Positions 61,148 through 64,000 of a stretch of 64,000 nucleotides of DNA are shown piece after piece. Made by a program: the position numbers and the translations under genes. Source of the stretch: Acidimicrobiaceae bacterium (GTDB lineage Bacteria; Actinomycetota; Acidimicrobiia; Acidimicrobiales; RAAP-2); assembly GCA_003155915.1 (NCBI GenBank), contig PMFA01000006.1:53313-117312 (forward strand). Direction: 5' to 3'. The notes beneath the pieces were generated by a model. That model was not told the DNA's origin, did not search any database, and worked only from the letters and a program-made list of their open reading frames with translations. The first letter of the stretch is position 1; each line of letters starts with the position of its first letter.

Positions 61148-61629
61148 AGATCGAGTGGAAGATCCGACTGGCCGAGCGTCGCGACATCGGAGAACTTCTG
61201 GTGATCGAAGAGGCGCAGTTCCCCGAGCCGTGGACCAAGCGGATACTGCTCGACGAGATCGAGAACACCGAAACGCGCCGCTACACGGTCGCCTACGAGA
61301 AAAATCGCATCGTGGGCTACCTGGGCGTCATGTTCGTCCTGAACGAGCTCCACATCAACACGATCGGAACGCTGCCCGAAGAAGAGGGCCGGGGGATCGC
61401 GACGTCCCTGCTCGACGACGCCCGGGCCGACGCGAAGAAACGCGGCATCACGCGCGCGACCTTGGAGGTCGCAGTGTCCAACCAGCGCGCGATCGACCTC
61501 TACTACCGCTACGGCTTTAGACCCGTGGGCGTTCGAAAGAACTATTACGAGAAGACCAACGAGGATGCCTTGATTCTCTGGGCCGATCTCTGGACCGCGC
61601 TGGAAGAACCGCCACCTACGCTGGAATGA
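61144..61629 (+). CDS. rimI: Ribosomal-protein-alanine N-acetyltransferase
   Basis: The 161-residue GNAT protein has TIGTLPEEEGRGIATSLLDD as acetyl-CoA loop and AVSNQRAIDLYYRYGFRPVG, typical of RimI, which acetylates the N-terminus of S18 in Escherichia coli. Its place between tsaB and tsaD is conserved in actinobacteria and supports the call. The N-terminal part EEAQFPEPWTKRILLDEIEN also fits. The stop overlaps the tsaD start. Confidence 0.92.
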   Translation: MKIEWKIRLAERRDIGELLVIEEAQFPEPWTKRILLDEIENTETRRYTVAYEKNRIVGYLGVMFVLNELHINTIGTLPEEEGRGIATSLLDDARADAKKRGITRATLEVAVSNQRAIDLYYRYGFRPVGVRKNYYEKTNEDALILWADLWTALEEPPPTLE

Positions 61630-62636
61630 TGGGTTTGGTCCTCGGAATCGAGACGAGTTGTGACGAAACGGCGGCGTCGGTCGTCGACGAGGAGTTTCAC
61701 GTACTTTCCTCAGTGATCGAGTCCTCGATCGACCAACATCGGGCCTTCGGTGGGGTCGTACCGGAACTCGCCGGTCGCGCGCACGTCGCCACCATCGGCC
61801 CCGTCGTTCGCCGCGCGCTCAGCGACGCGGGACTCGACCCCCACGATCCAAAGATCCTCGGGATCGCCGTGACCAGCGGACCGGGACTGATTGGCTCGTT
61901 GCTGGTCGGACTTTCGGCCGCCAAGGCCTACGCGCTCGCCTGGGGCGTGCCCTTCGTGGGCGTCAACCACCTCGAGGGTCACCTCTTCGCGCCGCTCCTA
62001 GAAAGCTCTGATCTGGAGTGGCCGCTCACGACACTCCTCGTCTCGGGCGGTCACAGTCTGATCGTGCTCCAGTCCGGACCCGGCGAGCACGTGGTCCTCG
62101 GCGAGACGATCGACGACGCGGCCGGCGAAGCGTACGACAAGGTGGCGCGATGGCTCGGTCTCGGCTATCCCGGGGGACCGGAGATCGACCACTTGGCCCA
62201 GACGGGCACGGCCGGATCACTGAAGCTGCCCCGTTCGATGACCGGCGACGACTACGACCTCTCCTTCTCGGGGCTCAAGACCGCGGTCGTTCGCGCGACC
62301 GAGAAGCAACGCGACCTCCCCGTCGCCGACGTCGCGGCGTCCTTTCAGGCCGCGGTCGCCGAACAGCTCCTTCGTAAACTTCGCCGTGCGCTCGAACATC
62401 ACCCGGTGAAAGGACTCGCACTCGCGGGCGGCGTCGCGGCCAACTCGGCCCTTCGCTCCGGCGTCACGGAACTCGCTCAAGAGTTCGGCGTCGAAGTTCA
62501 TCTGCCGACCATGGCCATGTGCACCGACAACGCCGCGATGATCGCCGCCGCGGGAACGTATCGTCTGCGCCACGACGGACCGAGCACGTGGGACCTGTCG
62601 GCCAGTCCCAACTGGCAATTGGCGGACGTCTCGTGA
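61626..62636 (+). CDS. tsaD: tRNA N6-threonylcarbamoyladenosine transferase TsaD
   Basis: The 336-residue enzyme transfers the threonylcarbamoyl group to A37 of ANN-decoding tRNAs. Motifs are VLGIETSCDETAASVVD, VVPELAGRAHV, the metal-binding GVNHLEGHLFAPLLE with two His, LLVSGGHSLIV, and the late CTDNAAMIAAAG. The ATG at 61626 overlaps rimI; a second ATG follows immediately. The stop overlaps pdxH as GTGA. Confidence 0.97.
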   Translation: MMGLVLGIETSCDETAASVVDEEFHVLSSVIESSIDQHRAFGGVVPELAGRAHVATIGPVVRRALSDAGLDPHDPKILGIAVTSGPGLIGSLLVGLSAAKAYALAWGVPFVGVNHLEGHLFAPLLESSDLEWPLTTLLVSGGHSLIVLQSGPGEHVVLGETIDDAAGEAYDKVARWLGLGYPGGPEIDHLAQTGTAGSLKLPRSMTGDDYDLSFSGLKTAVVRATEKQRDLPVADVAASFQAAVAEQLLRKLRRALEHHPVKGLALAGGVAANSALRSGVTELAQEFGVEVHLPTMAMCTDNAAMIAAAGTYRLRHDGPSTWDLSASPNWQLADVS

Positions 62637-63244
62637 GCGAGATGTGGATTCCGTTAGAGCTCGAGGACTGCGACGCCAATCCGTTCATCCAGTTCCGACG
62701 TTGGTTTGACGAGGCCAAGGGCGAGATGCTCGAGCGCGACGCGATTTCGGTGGCGACGTCGACACCCGACGGAAAGCCGAGCACCCGAATGGTCCTGCTT
62801 CGTCACGTCGACGATCACTCGGTCGGTTGGTTCACCAACTACGAATCCAGGAAAGGCCGCGAATTGATCGAGAATCCCTTCGCCTCGGTCCTCTGGTACT
62901 GCGAGCCACGCGGGCGACAGGTTCGTATGGAGGGCGCCGTCGAGAAGATGACCGCGGCCGAATCCGATGCCTACTTCGCAACCCGGGCACGTGGCAGTCA
63001 ACTCGGCGCGCACGCCAGTTCCCAGAGCCGCGTGATCGCGAGTCGTGAAGAACTCGAAACTCGCGTGAGCGAGGTCGATGAGGAGTTCTTCGGCCGCGAC
63101 GTTCCCCGACCGGAGTTCTGGGGCGGCTTTCGTCTGACGCCGAACCGATTCGAGTTCTGGCAGCATCGCCAAGACCGCTTGCACGACCGCATTGTCTACT
63201 TGCCCTCGGGAGCCGGTTGGACGTTAGAGCGTCAAGCGCCCTGA
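62633..63244 (+). CDS. pdxH: Pyridoxamine 5'-phosphate oxidase
   Basis: The 203-residue FMN enzyme oxidises pyridoxamine or pyridoxine 5'-phosphate to PLP, the cofactor of Alr above. Conserved segments are MVLLRHVDDHSVGWFTNYES, RKGRELIENPFASVLWYCEP, GSQLGAHASSQSRVI and PEFWGGFRLTPNRFEFWQHR. The GTG at 62633 overlaps the tsaD stop. Its last 13 bases overlap the convergent transporter gene. Confidence 0.95.
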   Translation: MSEMWIPLELEDCDANPFIQFRRWFDEAKGEMLERDAISVATSTPDGKPSTRMVLLRHVDDHSVGWFTNYESRKGRELIENPFASVLWYCEPRGRQVRMEGAVEKMTAAESDAYFATRARGSQLGAHASSQSRVIASREELETRVSEVDEEFFGRDVPRPEFWGGFRLTPNRFEFWQHRQDRLHDRIVYLPSGAGWTLERQAP

Positions 63245-64000
63245 GTTTCTAGTTCGTTGCTCTTCGCACTTCGCGTGGCCCGAAGGGCGACGGGGCCGAA
63301 GACGAGTGCGACGATCGTCGTGACGACGCCGGCGATCTGAAAGACCGTACGTGGGGCCACGAGGGTGAGGATGAGTCCGCCGAAGACCGTACCCAGTATT
63401 TCTGCGCTGGTGAATGCCGCGTTACTCGCCGAGAACATCCGTCCTCTTTGGGCCTCGGGCGTGCGAACGGTCATAAGCGTCGTGGATGCGACATTCACGA
63501 CGCCGACGGCGATGCCCATGACCACCAGAATCGGATAGAGGTAGCCCACGTGTTCGACGAGACCGATGAGTCCCACGAGGACGCTGACGACGATCAAACT
63601 CGCGAGCGAGGCCCTCGCGAGGGCGACGTCGTCTTGCTTCAGCCGGCTCGCCGCGACCGCGCCCGCTATGTTGCCGGCCCCGAAACTCGCCCCGACGAGT
63701 CCGTACGTGAGGGCCGAGGAGAGCAGCGTCTTGGTGATGAAAAAGACCTCGGCCACGTTGATCATGACCAGTGCCAACAAAAAGACAACAAACGTGATCA
63801 CGATGGGGCGAAGGACCCGATCGCCGAAGAGGATCCGCATCCCCGCACCCAGGTCGCGTTCGCCCCTTTTCGGACGCTCAAGCCCGGGGTCCGGTCGGCG
63901 ATCGGTCACGAGAAACCACGTGCCGATGGCCCCCAAAGCGAAACTGAGGGCGTCGAAGTACAGCGGCCAACTCTGACCGAGCAGCCCCACCAGCAGACCG
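63232..64000 (-). CDS. MFS transporter, C-terminal part (cut by window end)
   Basis: The frame is open to the end of the window, so about 255 residues of the C-terminal part are seen. There are about seven transmembrane helices, with a cytoplasmic loop (RRPDPGLERPKRGERDLGAG) between the two halves and the segment VRTPEAQRGRMFSASNAAFT, typical of the MFS_3/enterobactin-exporter-like group. The substrate cannot be predicted. A GTG near 63990 is probably internal. It is convergent with pdxH. Confidence 0.75.
   Translation of the reverse strand, partial: GLLVGLLGQSWPLYFDALSFALGAIGTWFLVTDRRPDPGLERPKRGERDLGAGMRILFGDRVLRPIVITFVVFLLALVMINVAEVFFITKTLLSSALTYGLVGASFGAGNIAGAVAASRLKQDDVALARASLASLIVVSVLVGLIGLVEHVGYLYPILVVMGIAVGVVNVASTTLMTVRTPEAQRGRMFSASNAAFTSAEILGTVFGGLILTLVAPRTVFQIAGVVTTIVALVFGPVALRATRSAKSNELETQGA

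Overview
The window is 64 kb of GC-rich, densely packed bacterial chromosome from an actinobacterium (Actinomycetota). The evidence is the protein families and the gene order: tRNA-Thr, tRNA-Met, rpmG, tRNA-Trp, secE, nusG, rplK, rplA; rpoB-rpoC; rpsL-rpsG-fusA-tuf-rpsJ; secY-adk-map; rplM-rpsI-glmM. Other actinobacterial signs are an MptB-type mannosyltransferase, a DosS/DosR-like two-component pair and many apparently leaderless genes. A deep lineage such as Acidimicrobiia fits, but that is inference. I see no insertion sequence, prophage, CRISPR array or plasmid function. This is core-genome sequence.

Layout. 1-11.3 kb: end of an unknown gene, two peptidyl-prolyl isomerases, lysC-asd (aspartate pathway), phoU, rmuC, an anchored protein of unknown function, citrate synthase, a DinB-like protein, tesB, two tandem GtrA-family membrane proteins and yajQ. 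11.3-14.3 kb: tRNA-Tyr, an MptB-like mannosyltransferase, a GNAT acetyltransferase, then tRNA-Thr, tRNA-Met, rpmG and tRNA-Trp. 14.3-26 kb: secE-nusG-rplK-rplA, rplJ-rplL with an L10-type leader and an intrinsic terminator, then rpoB-rpoC. 26-42.9 kb: the str, S10 and spc gene clusters, ending in secY-adk-map. 42.9-45.1 kb: an opposite-strand cassette of a flavin split-barrel protein, a GAF histidine kinase and a NarL-type regulator. 45.2-49.3 kb: infA-rpmJ-rpsM-rpsK-rpsD-rpoA-rplQ-truA. 49.3-53.8 kb: M13 metallopeptidase, clpP, an SRPBCC/ArsR pair and an alpha/beta hydrolase. 53.8-64 kb: rplM-rpsI-glmM, glmS-acpS-alr, a family 4 uracil-DNA glycosylase, tsaE-tsaB-rimI-tsaD, pdxH, and the C-terminal part of an MFS transporter cut by the window end.

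Most of the window builds the translation and transcription machinery, with cell-wall precursor genes (glmM, glmS, alr) and tRNA t6A modification genes (tsaE, tsaB, tsaD) next to it. No gene-free stretch exceeds 300 bases. The longest ones (before rpoB, infA, rplC and rplJ) hold promoters and structured leaders.

The most unusual points are these: infA can only start at CTG; about a dozen genes have a TANNNT hexamer 6-8 nt before the start codon and no ribosome-binding site; all eight convergent gene pairs overlap or lie one base apart; L10, L22 and S3 carry long acidic tails; L24 and L33 have altered zinc ligands; a structured leader separates rpsJ from rplC; a perfect internal Shine-Dalgarno sequence in lysC suggests a separate beta subunit; and a duplicated palindrome overlaps the start of the SRPBCC/ArsR operon. 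I did not find a clearly new multi-gene system.
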